From NCBI RefSeq assembly GCF_016545825.1, contig NC_052614.1, positions 11,426,559-11,490,558 on the forward strand: a DNA stretch of 64,000 nt. The letters are read 5' to 3'. The position numbers were made by a program, and so were the translations under genes. Origin of the DNA: Eucalyptus grandis. Taxonomy: Eukaryota; Streptophyta; Magnoliopsida; Myrtales; Myrtaceae. Below the pieces are notes generated by a model. The model searched no databases. It had not been told where the DNA came from and was given only the letters and a program-made list of their open reading frames with translations. Shown piece after piece: positions 37,461-49,586 of the stretch. The stretch's first letter is position 1; each line of letters begins with the position of its first letter.

Positions 37461-39639
37461 TAAGCTGGTTTAAACTTAGCTTTGATCCGAAAGATGTGAT
37501 TTGACCATATCACATAAGCTACAAAGGTCTTCAAGACATGGAGAACATATATTTGAGCTAGATTGGTAGCCAAATGCAAGATGGATAGGAAGAACAATTT
37601 GTTCATGTGAAACATAAAAGAAAGAGAGAAAAATGAGACTCATTGGTTAGGGATGTCTCGGAGCACCTCATCTTTGTTAATAATATACACTAGGTGATTA
37701 TCTACAAAGATATGCCTCTATAGCTACCAATACCATAGACATAATATTCCTCAATAGTTTATGGCATCTAGTAGGAGTTTGCATGAAATATCATTGTCAA
37801 TTGTCAAGTGAACTGTAGCTAAGTCTACATGCGAATATTTGTTGTTGCTTTGAAAGCAATTTGAAGTATTACTATCCTTGTTTAACTCAGTCAAGTCTAA
37901 GGGATAGTGCAAAATGGGCATCGTTTGTCTTCAATTTCAAGTGGGGGACTGTTCACCTATAGAACAGAGTCATGCTTTTTAAAAGGAAAAGATAACAAAA
38001 GGAGAAACCAAAAATTACAAGAGAGGAACAACAAATGACCTAAGTCAACACTGTTGAATTGGTGTCCCTAAGTTTATGTTTTTCTGCAAATGACATGGCT
38101 TTGATAGAATTGAGGGACTAACTCCAAAGCTCAAAGTACGGGACATACCGGAAGATGAAAGTTTTATCTATATATGAAGAAGAAACTAAATTGTATATTT
38201 GGGAGGAAGAGGGTAGTAACAAAGCTTCAGTACAAACCAAGGATCAAGAAACAACAACAACAAGCAAACTAGATACCTTCGCTTCATTTTGGCAAATGAT
38301 AATGTATTGATCGAGATGTGACAATTGACATAGAAGTGTGATGATGCAATGGAAAAAGTGTATCCAGTTCGGTCACGCTATATTGGTCAGCAGTAAGATT
38401 GCATATGCTCAATATAACACAGTGTTAAGATGCTAAATGTTTTGATCTATAAGTTTGGACATAAAACACACACTCAACCACTTTAAGGATACTCAGGTGG
38501 AAGCTTATTCAAACCTATTCACAAAAAGAATGTCAATGACAACTTCCTTCTTCACAAAGTTTAGGATCACAAAATGAGAGATAAAATAGGTTGACATCAT
38601 GACAAAAGTTCCGTATCAAGTATATAGCATACTACATCATTGAACTTGCATTGCATCCACATGTTCATTGATGCTCAAAAGGAATATTTGGATCTAGATA
38701 ACAAAAAGTGCCGTTGATATTTCAGACTACTAATGCAAGCCACAACTCAAACTTTGGGAAATGGAAACCAATGATGATTTGTTTTCTATTCTATTATAAA
38801 TAAACGCATTCGACTAATGTGGTTCCTAGAGGATGCAAAAACCATTACAATGTCCTCTAAGATAAGTGGATAACAATTTTATAAAAAGCAAAAAGACTTA
38901 CTTTGCAATCTGGACGGGCCTGTATCAAGAAGAGCATAAAGGTCATTTCATATGCATATGACCTGTAATATGTGGATCATTCACTTTGAAATTGAATAAA
39001 AGAAATTTAGAAGAAATATGTCTAACCGAACTAATAGGTCTCAATAGTGATGGAGTCTTCTGCCTCTTTTGAGATCTTTCCAGATTGTTCTTCCTTTGCA
39101 GCATTTTGCTTTCCTTCCTCAAATTTCCTTCCAGCAGAGACCTTATATATATTATGCATTAAAATGAGGATATTATAAGTTCGAGCAAAATAAAATACTT
39201 GATTTGATAAAAACCTAGTTCTGAACAAAATAAAGAAGAGTTTCCATGAGAATCTAATTAAACATAGAGTGCCCTACTCTCTCTTTAATGTAGACATAAG
39301 AAAGGAAATCACGCATATAAAAGGAATCATGAATCCTCAAGCTTTTGATCATAAGGACTTGATTTTGGTAATACAGTCCTCGATTTTCAAGTTGCTTCTA
39401 ATATTAGGATTGCAGGCATGCTCTTACCAAAGAAACCAAGACCTCACTTCATCATTTTTTTTTTCATAGGTAAGAGGATAGACCATAGGCTAACAACTGG
39501 GTGCAACCCGTATAGAGAAAGAGTTCAAATCACTAACGGCGTATATAAAGCAGTTCTCAAATTTGAGCCAGGTTTTTTGGTTATTGAGATAGGTGAATTC
39601 TTATAGATCTATCCTCCAAAGGAACTGGACAGGAGCTCC
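37461..39639. other. Intergenic DNA with a possible orphan exon
   Basis: A minus-strand frame at 39025-39228 ends in a Lys/Glu-rich stretch (KFEEGKQNAAKEEQSGKISK) and a TAG stop, and could be a terminal exon, but no adjoining exons were found and I do not recognise it. The remaining sequence is AT-rich without a clear gene. Confidence 0.3.
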
Positions 39640-40885
39640 ATAACAAGACGAATCATCAATTATATTGACCAAGACATTTACATCCTAAGCAAGTTTCCAC
39701 TCCATCAAAAAGCTCTCTTGTTCCGCTCCTCCCAATCAACCAAAAAGTGGAAAGAGGAGTTGAGGTAATTGTCTTTCTTATTGTGCTGTAAGTGAATGCC
39801 TTGCCAAGCCTCCAAATTTTTTGCTCAATAGAACTTCCCATAACCCAAGATAACCCGATGCAAAGCAGAGGAAGGCTGTCGAAACCCGTCTCATCAAGAA
39901 CAATAAAGGAGGAGATGTTTCTCTACCTCCTTTTCGCAGATGAAACACTAATTAAACAATACTTTGCTACTTTGTTGCAGGTTATCTTTTTTGAGCAAAA
40001 AAAAAGAAAACTCTTTTGGAATTTTCACTTTCCAAATCGTTTTTCAAAAGAAAATCCAATTTACCATGAAAGCCCTCCCTATCTAGCAGCTTTTAGTAAA
40101 ATTTTGTAGAAATGTTTCTGCCTCTTCCACCGTTCTCCGCCAAAGTATCCCCAGAAGCAGTAGAAATCTTCGAATTGCACAAAACACTTAAATAAATAAA
40201 TAAATAAACCCATTTCAAAACCCAAACTTGGGCTTGCCTTAAAAAAAATCAATAATGACCATATCATCGTTTAAACAATAACAATCTGGTAGCAAAGCCT
40301 CCATGTTCTGGTGATGTCAAAGACATCTAGGAACTGATCTTCCAAAGTTGTGTCCCCACGCCAAACGTCCTGTGTCCTATTTCCATGAGAAAAAACTTGC
40401 TTCGACATTCTCTAATCTTCCTTCGTACATTAGTCTGTGTAAAGCTCCCCTATCCGCACTGATTCAACCTGCCTTTTCAAGGCCAAAGTTTGCAACTACT
40501 ATTTTTCTTCGAAGATGTTCATTTGCAACACTGAACCGCCAATGCAATTTGCCAAGAAAAGCCATGTTGATTAACAAGTACTTGATGACTAAACTGCCAT
40601 TTCAAAAAGGTCATCTGATTGCTTTCCGATCCACTAAGTTGAACTTGTGAGCCTCCTTAATATCATCCCATGAAAATTCATTCTGAATGGCATCCAACCT
40701 TTTTAGCCACCGAGGAAGGGATTAGAAAAGAAGAAATGAAATAAATAGGAAGATTGGGAATAGTGCTTTCAAAAAGACCTCTCTGCTTTGGAGAGGGAAG
40801 AACTTTTCCAACCAGATAATCACTTATCAAAAACAGGCTCCTAGGTATGCTTGTTCTTGGAACAAGAACCAAAAAGGAGACCCAA
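39640..40885 (-). pseudogene. L1-type LINE relic: C-terminal reverse transcriptase region
   Basis: Reading down the minus strand from 40872, characteristic plant L1 segments appear in the right order: ESTIPNLPIYFISSFLIP with SSVAKKV, then DIKEAHKFNLVDRKA near 40640, then FLGKLHWRF near 40530, then a zinc-binding segment C-F-I-C-E-K-E-V-E-K-H-L-L-L-Y-C near 39920, and finally WEERNKRAF near 39710. Frame changes and stops separate them. The endonuclease and main RT core are missing. An inactive 5'-truncated LINE. Confidence 0.75.
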
Positions 40886-40889
40886 AACC

Positions 40890-41190
40890 TATCTGTTACG
40901 GATTAGCAAAATTCCAGAACTCTTTCATAAAATCATGTCATTTCTCTCTAATGGAAAACTCCAAAATCAGTTCTTATTGGGAGGATTGGATTGCGGAGAC
41001 TCATAAAGTTTGCATCGTTTAATCAAAGCCCTTTTGGGGAAATGGCAATGGAGATTTACACAGCTCGTGGGAAAGAAATATTTTTATAAGATAGAGCTAA
41101 AGGAAGCAAGGTCGGCATACTGGGATTTAAAGGTGCGGGGCACCTAATTATGGAAATCTGTCCGGAGAATTGAATAACTTCTTATTTTAT
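40890..41190 (+). pseudogene. Second L1-type LINE fragment, opposite strand
   Basis: On the plus strand, NQFLLGGLDCGD, then a stop, then IKALLGKWQWRFTQ and LKVRG / LWKSVRR match the same LINE region that the minus-strand relic carries. Because it covers an overlapping part of the protein, it is a separate copy rather than an inverted piece of the same one. The two meet head-to-head at about 40870-40890, next to a short inverted repeat GTTCTTGGAACAAGAAC. Confidence 0.65.
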
Positions 41191-41514
41191 CCACTTCAAT
41201 GTCGCCCATGGATGTAAGACACGATCTTGGATTGTTTTTGTGTTGTGGTTAATTTGTGATAACATTTGCATGATAATTAGCCGCACTTTGTGCCATAGCA
41301 TTACATAAGTGCTGCACTTTCTAAGACAAATAGTCATTCCATCCACTGGAATTCAAGGCTTGATTGGAACGTTGATTAGCTCAAGTCGGTTAGTTTAAAT
41401 TCTGTATTATTGTAATTCTTCCTTGCCTTCTTTGGTTGTCATCTTAAACCTTTTTACCTATAGGAGAAAATGAGAGATGAAAAGATTTCATAATTAATGA
41501 CATTTAGATGAATT

Positions 41515-42798
41515 GGGATATATTCAGCCTAAAACTTGTTAGAAAGTATAATTGAGTCAGCAAAACTTACAAAAGTGTAATCAAGTCCTAAAACTTGTCA
41601 AGTTGGTTCAATTGAGTTCTAAATTTAACACCGTCCAAAGTTAACCAATTGCTAACGCCAGCACGACGTCACATTTTTAAATGAATTTTTTTATTTTTTA
41701 TATGGCTTTTTTAAAAAAATTATTCAAAATTTTTAAAAATTAGATTAAACTCAAAAGGAAAAGCTAAATTTATTTTAAAAAATAAAACTGTTCAAAAAAA
41801 AAAAAAGGATGGAGCTTCGCTACCACCTATTGCCGACGGCCGGTGACGGTTGCGGACCTTAGGCGGGGTGGTCAGCCCCTCGGGGCAAGGCCTCGCCGGC
41901 CCAAGTGAGCGGCCACCCCCGCCGGGTGCGAGGATGCCTGGGGCACGTCCGACCTGGCGGGGCTCGGCGACCATCGCCCGCCCTAGGGCGAGTAGGGCGT
42001 CGTCCGATTTAGGCCTTGTCGGGAGGTCCGAGGGGGAGGAGCAGCCGCAACTCCAACAAGCCGGGTGGAGCACCGAACCTCATAGTCCTCTCCTCGGCCT
42101 CGCCATTCTAGTCGGCGTCGTCGCTCAGCAAGTGGGGGCGGCATCGTCCTGCCGCGAGGCGGGTGGAGCGGGTGATGGCCTCGAGCTCCTCCTCATCCTC
42201 CTCATTGACTGGCTCGTCGAGCTGGATTGCTCCTCCCCCTCGACCTGTCCGACAAAGGCCTCGCCGAACGCACGCTTGCTCGCCCGGATCTAGGCAAGCA
42301 TCGCCGACCTCGGGCGAGGACCGGGCGGCCTCGCCCGGGGCGGGCAATGGTCACCAGCCCCCGCAAGGGCCGGCGTGCCCGAGATTCGGCGTCCTTGCCC
42401 GATGTCAGCAGGGTCGCCACTCACTGAGGCCGGCGGGCCGGCTACCCCGCCCAACCTCCGGCAGCCATCGTCGGCCCCTGCGATGGGCAACGGTGGAAGC
42501 TCCGGTGCCTTTTTTTTAACAGTTTTATTTTTTTAATAAATTTAGCTTTTCCTTAGTTTTTAATCTAATTTTTAAAGATTTTGAATAAAAAAATAATTTT
42601 AAAAAGCCATATAGAAAATAAAAATTCATTTAAAAATATGACGCCGGCGTCACGCTCGCAATTCCATTAACTTTCTTGGACGATGTTAAATTTACACTAA
42701 TTGAACCAACTTGATTTTTAGGGCTTGATGCACTTTTTGTAAGTTTTAAGACTAATTACACTTTTCGACGAAGTTTTAGGACTTTACAAACATATCCC
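41515..42798. mobile_element. Mutator-like non-autonomous element, long TIRs and GC-rich core
   Basis: Inverted arms of about 285 bases (41515-41800 and 42515-42798) start with GGGATAT and contain matching words such as CCTAAAACTT, AATTGAACCAACTTG and TTAGATTAAA. The 9 bases outside each end, AGATGAATT and AATTGAATT, agree at 7 of 9 positions, consistent with the 9-base duplication made by Mutator transposases. The core, 41810-42510, is strikingly GC-rich with open frames on several strands. This layout recalls Pack-MULEs that carry gene fragments, but no donor gene is recognised. No transposase is present. Confidence 0.75.
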
Positions 42799-42807
42799 AA
42801 TTGAATT

Positions 42808-43099
42808 TCCTTCTACTCAAAACACAAGTTAGATTAAAGAGAAATAGTAGAATTCTTAAAGTAAAATGACAAGTGCAAAGTTAGGAAAAAGCATAGCCCC
42901 TATATTTTGCGGGAAACCAACGTGAGGGTCCAATCAAAATCAGTTATCTAATGTGGTAATATTAATAAATAAATAAATAAATAAAAAGACTATGTAGGAA
43001 CTTTGCACAAATATTTATAATTAAATTGGTGAATTAAAGAAAAATGTAAGACTTAATCGATATCTATATAATAAATATAAAATTATTTGAGTTTCCTTT
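42808..43099. other. Intergenic DNA with (TAAA)n
   Basis: Includes AATAAATAAATAAATAAATA at about 42963-42985. Nothing else is recognised. Confidence 0.5.
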
Positions 43100-43390
43100 A
43101 TATGTGTGTGTATATATATATATAAACTACCAGAAGAGCAGCATTTTTGCTGACCGTAGAATACTTTGCTCGTAAGTACTAAATTTTCATTATTTAATTT
43201 GAAGTCTAATGATTGAATTCCACCGTCGTCGTCATCGATTATTGTTACGGACACGCTGTCTTCTTTTCCTTTCTTTTTCACCATGAATTCCACACGCTCA
43301 AGTTCTCTTTCTTTTTAATTTCTTTCAGTGGATTTTTGTTCTTATCATCGTATTCAGGTTCGGATTGGGTTTCTTTCTTTTTATTTCTTC
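43100..43390 (+). repeat. Dispersed repeat, copy C (partial)
   Basis: From the (TG)(TA) run at 43100, the words 'AGAAGAGCAGCATTTTTGCT', 'ACTTTGCTCGTAAGTA', 'TTTTCATTATT.AATTT' and 'TAATGATTGAAT.CC' match 57480-57640 in the same order. It is a partial copy of the family also present at 45841-46370 and 57183-59085. Confidence 0.6.
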
Positions 43391-43439
43391 CTTGGATTGT
43401 GTAGAGTTCTTGATCCTTTTCAAGTTTTTAGCATTTAAT

Positions 43440-43862
43440 GGTTTGTTTAGTAACTACACAATTTTATTCTTAAAATAGAAAAAGAATAAAATTACATTTG
43501 GCACAATGCACAAATTTTTTTATGCCGTAATATTTCTTTTTAATTTTTTAATAATTTGTTTAGATTTTTCTTTTTTCTTTTCTTCATTTTTTTTCTCTTC
43601 TTTCTCCTCACCCACTCGGAGCCGAGTGGTGACCCGACGACAAGTGGCAAGTCTCCACAGACCGATTAGAAGAGGAAGAATAAGAAGAAAAGGAAAAAAA
43701 TGACTTGTTTCTAGAAATTTTCCCAAAATAAAAAATCATTTTTTAAATTTTATTTCTATTCCAAATTTATCCCTTAGCCACATTTCTATTCCAAATGGAA
43801 TGAAAATATTAATTGACGTTATCAAATGGATTTTTGTTCCTTTTTTATTCTAGTGAACTAAA
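43440..43862. mobile_element. Foldback element with GC-richer core (family 1, copy c)
   Basis: AT-rich arms ('TTTAGTAACTACACAATTTTA' in part; inverted right end 'TTCACTAGAATAAAAAAGG' and 'CCATTTGATAACG') flank a core at about 43605-43690 with GAGCCGAGTGGTGACCCG. Arm words are shared with the elements at 25975 and 36810. Ends are approximate. Confidence 0.45.
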
Positions 43863-45840
43863 AAAAAAAACATAAAATTGAAACGTTACCATGCGGGCGA
43901 CTTATGCGGTTTGATTGTCAAATTCTTTTATTTTGTCCAATCTTAAGTCGTCTAACAAATAATTCCTCTAACTTTCTTTGATTCGTACAATCAAATCATT
44001 TACTAGCTAAATTGTCGATTAATGAATATGCAAAAAAAAAAAAAAAAAAGAGAATTAATTACAATGGGTATATTAACACTTGATTAAATAAATAGGAAAA
44101 TTAGAGGATTTAATTGCATACAACAAAAACTTATTCAGAAAACTAAAGGACTCCATTGTTTAAAATAAACATTAAAAATTCAAATCACCCAAATTCTTAA
44201 ACTCTCAACGGACATAATCTATATTGTACCCTTTTTCTTTCTTTTTAGAATAATTGGTACCGATTTCACAAAATCTTTATAGATATCATAATACTAACAT
44301 CATGCAACACTGGCCTCATATTTTTCATGGCCTTAGTAGTATCACGGACCTTGACTTCTCCCCTTGAATCCTAATTACGACGTAGAGGTTATGGCAATAG
44401 CAACACAAGGGGAATTTTGAACGCATGGTTGTTTAGCTCCTCGTTGGCAAGGTCGTTCTCATTGATGGAGGGGTAATCGACCATCCTAATGCGTCTGCCT
44501 CAATGCGAGTCCTAGCCATCATTGGAATTGAGAGGTTGTTCGTGATTTCCATGATCAGATTGTTGAACAATTGTTGTAGGAGATGGGGTCCCGCGAGTGT
44601 GGAGCACGAAGCACACCCCTTACAAAGCTTCGATCAAGCAATTGAGACCTTTGTCTCGAAGGAAGGCTTGGGACCAGCGACATGGCTGATTAGAGCATTC
44701 TCTGAGTTAAGAATAATAATACAGTAAAATGTAACCCAACTCAAGAATCACTTACATTGAACCCAAACCGTGTTTGCCTAGCTTGCTCTTTTGGAATTGT
44801 TCGTTTCTTTTAATCTCAGATAGTGGATATTGATTCAAAAACAACTTTCCTCCATCTCCAATTTCATAACCTACGCCTTCAATCACCAAATTTCTGAACT
44901 AGAAAGAGCAACATTCGTACATTCTCCACCAATATTCTCAACTGGATCAAGAGCTAGACAGTTAAAGGCCCCATTCTTGTCTTTTTACAAGCATGATCTA
45001 CATCATACCTCATAAGTCTCCCTTTGACTTTGAACTTTTCATATATATGCTTAAACACTTGAATAATCTAGGGTTTGCATTTGGTCATCAGTTTGTGACA
45101 AAAGATAGGACTAAATAAGATAGAATATAAAATCCAAGGATTTTTTGTTATATTCTAACTATTGTTTGGTGTGTAATGTGTAAAAATCGGATATATTCAC
45201 ATAATAAAGATACATATTATTTAGTATAAAATGCATATTAATATAAGTGAAACAAAAATTTTATAAATGGATATTGTAAAAATCTTCCGTAACATGCTTA
45301 CCTACTTTATTTTATTTTATTTTTTATTTTTTTTCCTTTTTAAAATTAATTTATTTTTTATTTCTTTCTTCCTTCTATCATTCTCTAATAATAAAATTTT
45401 ATTAAATAGTATTCTATACTAAGATACCTAAAATAGAATTAAAATATGTAATAAATATAAATATATTGAATTTATATGATGAAATAGAATTAAATTCGAA
45501 TATATAAATAAAAATCAGATTAAATTAAAATAACTAAATTGTCATTTTTTGTTATTTTGAATTTTCTTATATTAGAATTCAACTATTATTTATATGGAAA
45601 TATAATTTTAATTTTGTTAATTTGAGAAGATTGTTATTCGATAAAAATAACTTTCCTATTATGGATCTTTAAAATTCTATCTACCTTTATCTCACATCCT
45701 TATGAAATAATTTTATATGATCTATATCCCCTTTCATATTTGACTTTATCTTATCTTGAGCAAACACTAAACAACAAACGTAGATAGGGATAAATTTTAT
45801 TATATCAGAAATTTTATCCCCACTGTTAAACACAACCTAC
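43863..45840. other. AT-rich intergenic DNA, no gene recognised
   Basis: Poly-A near 44032-44049 and long AT-rich stretches at 45100-45700. Frames at 44503-44727 and 44830-45015 are not recognised. Confidence 0.4.
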
Positions 45841-46370
45841 ATGTGAAGAGGGTACACGATTTCCTCTTTAGAGCGTTGATTCCTTTTTTGATTTAATGGT
45901 GTGAAGACACATGGTGATATCAAAGCTTTTTTTTTTCTCTTCTTCTAATCACCACCGTGTGCAGGAAGATTTGATACCATCTTTACCATTTCCATCATCG
46001 GCTATCGCTCTTATCATTATCAGCCCCAACCAACACTATTATCTTCTTTCCCTCTTTCTTTATATCAAAGATGATTCCCCGTACTCAAGTTTTGTATCCT
46101 ATTCAGCCTCTGATTGGGTATTTTGGGATTTTTGAATTCTTGTCCCACATCGGGACGCACAACCAAATATTCTCGTTAAGTATCGTAGTCCAAGGAGGCA
46201 ATTGGACGCGCCCACTGAATGTAGTGAATGGGCCCTGGCCTAGCTTTGCGCTGGGATTTGGGCTCAGGAAAGTCCCAGGCCGTGATCTGCAGAGATGCAG
46301 TCTCGAAGATGAGAAGCGACTTTTGCGAACCGGAGTTCTAGGCTGAGACGCGTGCGGAGCCTCAGTAGAC
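45841..46370 (+). repeat. Dispersed repeat, copy A, containing an apparent empty insertion site
   Basis: The block aligns with 57183-57852 and 58915-59085: shared words include ACACATGGTGATAT, GCAGGAAGATTTGATACC, CAGCCCCAACCAACACTAT, GTAGTGAATGGG and GGGCTCAGGAAAGTCCC. In the other copy a 1062-base element sits after GTGAATGGG; here the two flanks are continuous at about 46230-46242. The nature of the family is unknown. Confidence 0.75.
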
Positions 46371-47347
46371 TCTGGCCCGAAGTTGGCATTGGCCGACCGT
46401 CACAGTCATTCACTAGGCCCTTACATCATCGTATGGGCAAACCGAACGGGGCTTACGCTTCAGCGGTCACCCTTTTTTTCAAAGAAGCGACTATAAGTAC
46501 AGGAAAATTACATTGACCAACCTCGATTTGATGAATTGGTACTCCACGTACGATTTATCAAAAGAAAAGAAAATCCCTTTGCTTGTTTGGCCCTTCAGGC
46601 ATCTCCTGATTTCGATGAATTGGTACTTTAGTGACGTGCTACACACGACTTGAGAAATAAATTAAGAGTATGATGCTTCATACATGTGCCTCACGTCTGT
46701 GTATTTTACTTGGTCGGTGTTTTAAAAATTAATTGGACTCGTGAATTCTAGGATATGGAGTATTCAGCCATGTCAAGGTACTTGGAAAAAGACGACAGAG
46801 CTTGTAGTCCAAGTTACATTAACATGAAGCCCACATGTCGTGCGGATTAATGAAACGTGTTCCCTGAAAGGGGCGTACAGCTTGTACAAGGAATCACATG
46901 GGAACAGAGCAAGCAACCGGAACTCATTGACTTCTTCAAAACCTTTTTTAAGATTGGCAGAATTAAGAATCTGATTCTCAGAATAGAAGCTCAGGCAGAA
47001 CTCACCCTACGCTTCATCGTAAAGTGATGAACATTCCTTTCACCAAGTCGTTCTGAGTTTCTCGGAATGGAGGTCCGACCACAATTGAGGCCATTTTAAA
47101 TCAAGGATCAGGAAGGTTTCCAGCAGAAAGATTTTGCATACATAGGAAAAATCCTTTGAGGTGGGAGGGGTAAAGGAAGATAAGTGTCTGTAAGCAACGA
47201 TATATGACGACTATAATGAAGCACCACTGTTCTGGTGGTCAACAGCAGACAAGTAACTGAGAGTATCTGAAATGATACACAATGTTCAATACAGAACCAG
47301 ATCACAGAATCAGACCTTGAACAGGCTCGTGCTTCGATGGCTTCGGC
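46371..47347. other. Intergenic DNA downstream of the BPA1-like gene
   Basis: No gene recognised. The right portion would be the 3' untranslated region of the minus-strand BPA1-like gene. Confidence 0.4.
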
Positions 47348-49025
47348 TCAGAAAGCAGTAGCCTTTGGAGACTCGGATAAATGAATCTGAGCAAAGTCAT
47401 CCACTACTTTCTCTTCTGTTCCTCTTCGGCCATTCCCACTTTCTCCTTTGTCTTCTGGCCGACTTCCCAGCTGCCTTCGCAACTTGTTAAAAGCGCCTGT
47501 TACCCACGATGCCCCCGGTGAACACATAGCGGTTCTTCATAATGGCTGATCAAGAACTGCTAACTTTTTGCTCGGCTGCCACAAATGCTGACCCTCTGGT
47601 TTTCTCCGAAACTTGAAATTTTCGATCCACTTCCCTGACCTTGCCGCCCACAACTGCAGTACCCACACTGATTTTCTCGGTCAGCCCAATCTTTCTTATT
47701 GAAGTGACTTTTGATGAGGCGGTCGATGTCAACTGATGCTTCTCATCAAGGGACTTGGCTTTGTTCACTCCATCTTTGCCAATATGAAGCCCTTAGCCAG
47801 CATGCTGGTAACTACATCCTCTGCTTTTCGCAGCGGAGTCACCACCAGATGGACTTTTGTTTTCAGTTACCTGCAAGAAGAGCAATAATCAGGTTCATTA
47901 TGGTCCTAAATTTGTAGCTTAGTAGAAAATATTATGCGACAGGAGTCAGGAGACTCAGGACTTTTTACTGGTGGTGCCTAGCATCAGCAGGCAGCTTGTA
48001 ATCCGGAAGAGAGCAATGCTGACAGACATATCAACGATAGTTGCACCCTGACATTCAAAGGAGTTCAAAGTAAACCTTGCTGTCACGATGCATAAATAAC
48101 AAGTAGATGATTTAATTTCCAACTGTCATATCTGTCTTGTTAACTAATGAAATATGACTACTAGGCAAAAAGAATCCAAATGTTACATATAAGAAAGACC
48201 ATAGAGACGGAGATTTCTCTTCATGCAAATTCATAAATATGCCCATGAAAAAAAATGGTGACCAAGGGCTAATGATGAAGGACATTATAGGACAAGAACT
48301 AACCACGTTACCAACATATATGTTCGGCCAGAGTAAATTGAAGCCCCTAGTGTGATGAATCCATTCTAAATATTGTCCCTTCTGTTAGCCACAAGGATTT
48401 TAGTTCATCATGCAAGATAGATTATACTACAAGGTCTACAGGTGATTACCGTCTCAAATGCATCAGCTGATCAATCACAAGCACTATTACAAGGACAAGC
48501 AAAACCAAACAAAAGAAACAAACAATAGCTCAGGAAAGCCTCAAGAGCATCACTTCGTTGCTGCAACAATCCTAGACATAAATTCTTAATGATAATTAGC
48601 TAATTAAATACTTTCCATAGTATACGGATTTTTCCTTTCTCCCAAAGTAGTGACTTTGCGCATGTAGAAAGACTTAATGAATAGCTAGCCACTGTAGAAA
48701 GTATGGGATATTGGAAGGCCAAAAATGAAATGACGCGAGTATGATGAACTGTACTACCGAAAGCATGATGGCAGTCCCTGCTCCTGAGCATCCTTGAACG
48801 TGACATATGCAACTTGAGACCGCTCAGTGTCACTCGTGTAATTAGAAGAAGAAAAACATAAGAAATGTCGCTGTGAAACCAAATGATTGAGCGAGCAAAA
48901 GGTAGACTCAACTTCTTGTGCATCTCAACATATGCAATATCACCGGAAAATGAGAAGAACTCCTCTCTGTTGCTCCTAGGGGAGACATTGCTAACCTTAA
49001 CAGTTGTTAGCTGCTGCAATGACAT
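47348..49025 (-). pseudogene. BPA1-like (binding partner of ACD11) RRM protein gene, frame-broken
   Basis: The family is RNA-recognition-motif proteins that bind the lipid-transfer protein ACD11 and affect cell death and immunity. Minus-strand exons: about 49025-48916 (KVSNVS, then FFSFSGDI.YVEM), 48834-48758 (SDTERSQVAYVTFKDAQ), 48047-47969 (GATIVDMSV, then LPDYKLPADA in another frame) and 47870-47348 (including NKAKSLDEKHQLTSTASSKV, KIGLTEKIS, then VVDDFAQIHLSESPKA and TGA). Canonical GT or AG is visible at 48757, 48050, 47968 and 47873. At least five single-base gains or losses break the frame, often in short G or C runs. The true first codons may lie upstream. Retained introns exclude a processed copy. 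Either a recent pseudogene or a gene with sequence errors. Confidence 0.82.
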
Positions 49026-49586
49026 TTATATGGTAGTATTGACACCTAAATTCTTTTGCACTCATTTAGTCATTTATCACATTAAAAAATTAGGAGTTAA
49101 TTTTATCCATAAAATAAATTAATTACATAGCATATAGATTTAGGTGCATTTATTTTTAATTTGCATTTTTTACATTTATTTACTGGACCGGTGGCGGATG
49201 GGTCAAATTAGTGGTTTTGAGTTTTGAATTAACAGGTCGGACTAAACCCATGAAAAGTGCAAATTGGCCCTGAGCTGTTTTCTGAAATTGAGATTTGAAA
49301 TGAAGGTTTTTTGGAATTTAAGAAAATTGGGTTATAATCTTAACTTTAAAAAAATCAGTAAAAAATATTTAGGAAATAAGGAAATAAGATGATTTTTATA
49401 ATCGGGGAGATTATAAGAAAATTTCGTGTATATTGAAAAGTGGATGAAATATTGGATGAAATATTTCACGAAGATCACATCTTTATTTGCTTAAGGAGCC
49501 ACGTACGATGAAGAGGGGGGCTAGGTTTCTTTTGGTCGATCAAGGAAGAAAAACAAAAAAAGAAAAAGTGAAGAAGAAAAAAGACA
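49026..49586. other. AT-rich intergenic DNA, nothing recognised
   Basis: AT-rich, ending in an A/G-rich stretch (49540-49585) directly before the GC-rich array. It may contain the promoter of the BPA1-like gene. Confidence 0.4.

Noticed and set aside
39792..40109. Plus-strand 'FADE' word resembling a reverse transcriptase active site
   Set aside because: The opposite strand at the same place reads as the zinc-binding C-terminal segment of an L1 LINE in the correct order with neighbouring motifs, so the plus-strand word is a shadow.
39640..41190. Single LINE with a 5' inversion (twin priming)
   Set aside because: The two oppositely oriented pieces cover the same protein region rather than adjacent ones.
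41850..42519. Several open frames in the core of the Mutator-like element
   Set aside because: They overlap on both strands and are explained by GC-rich composition; no known domain is visible.
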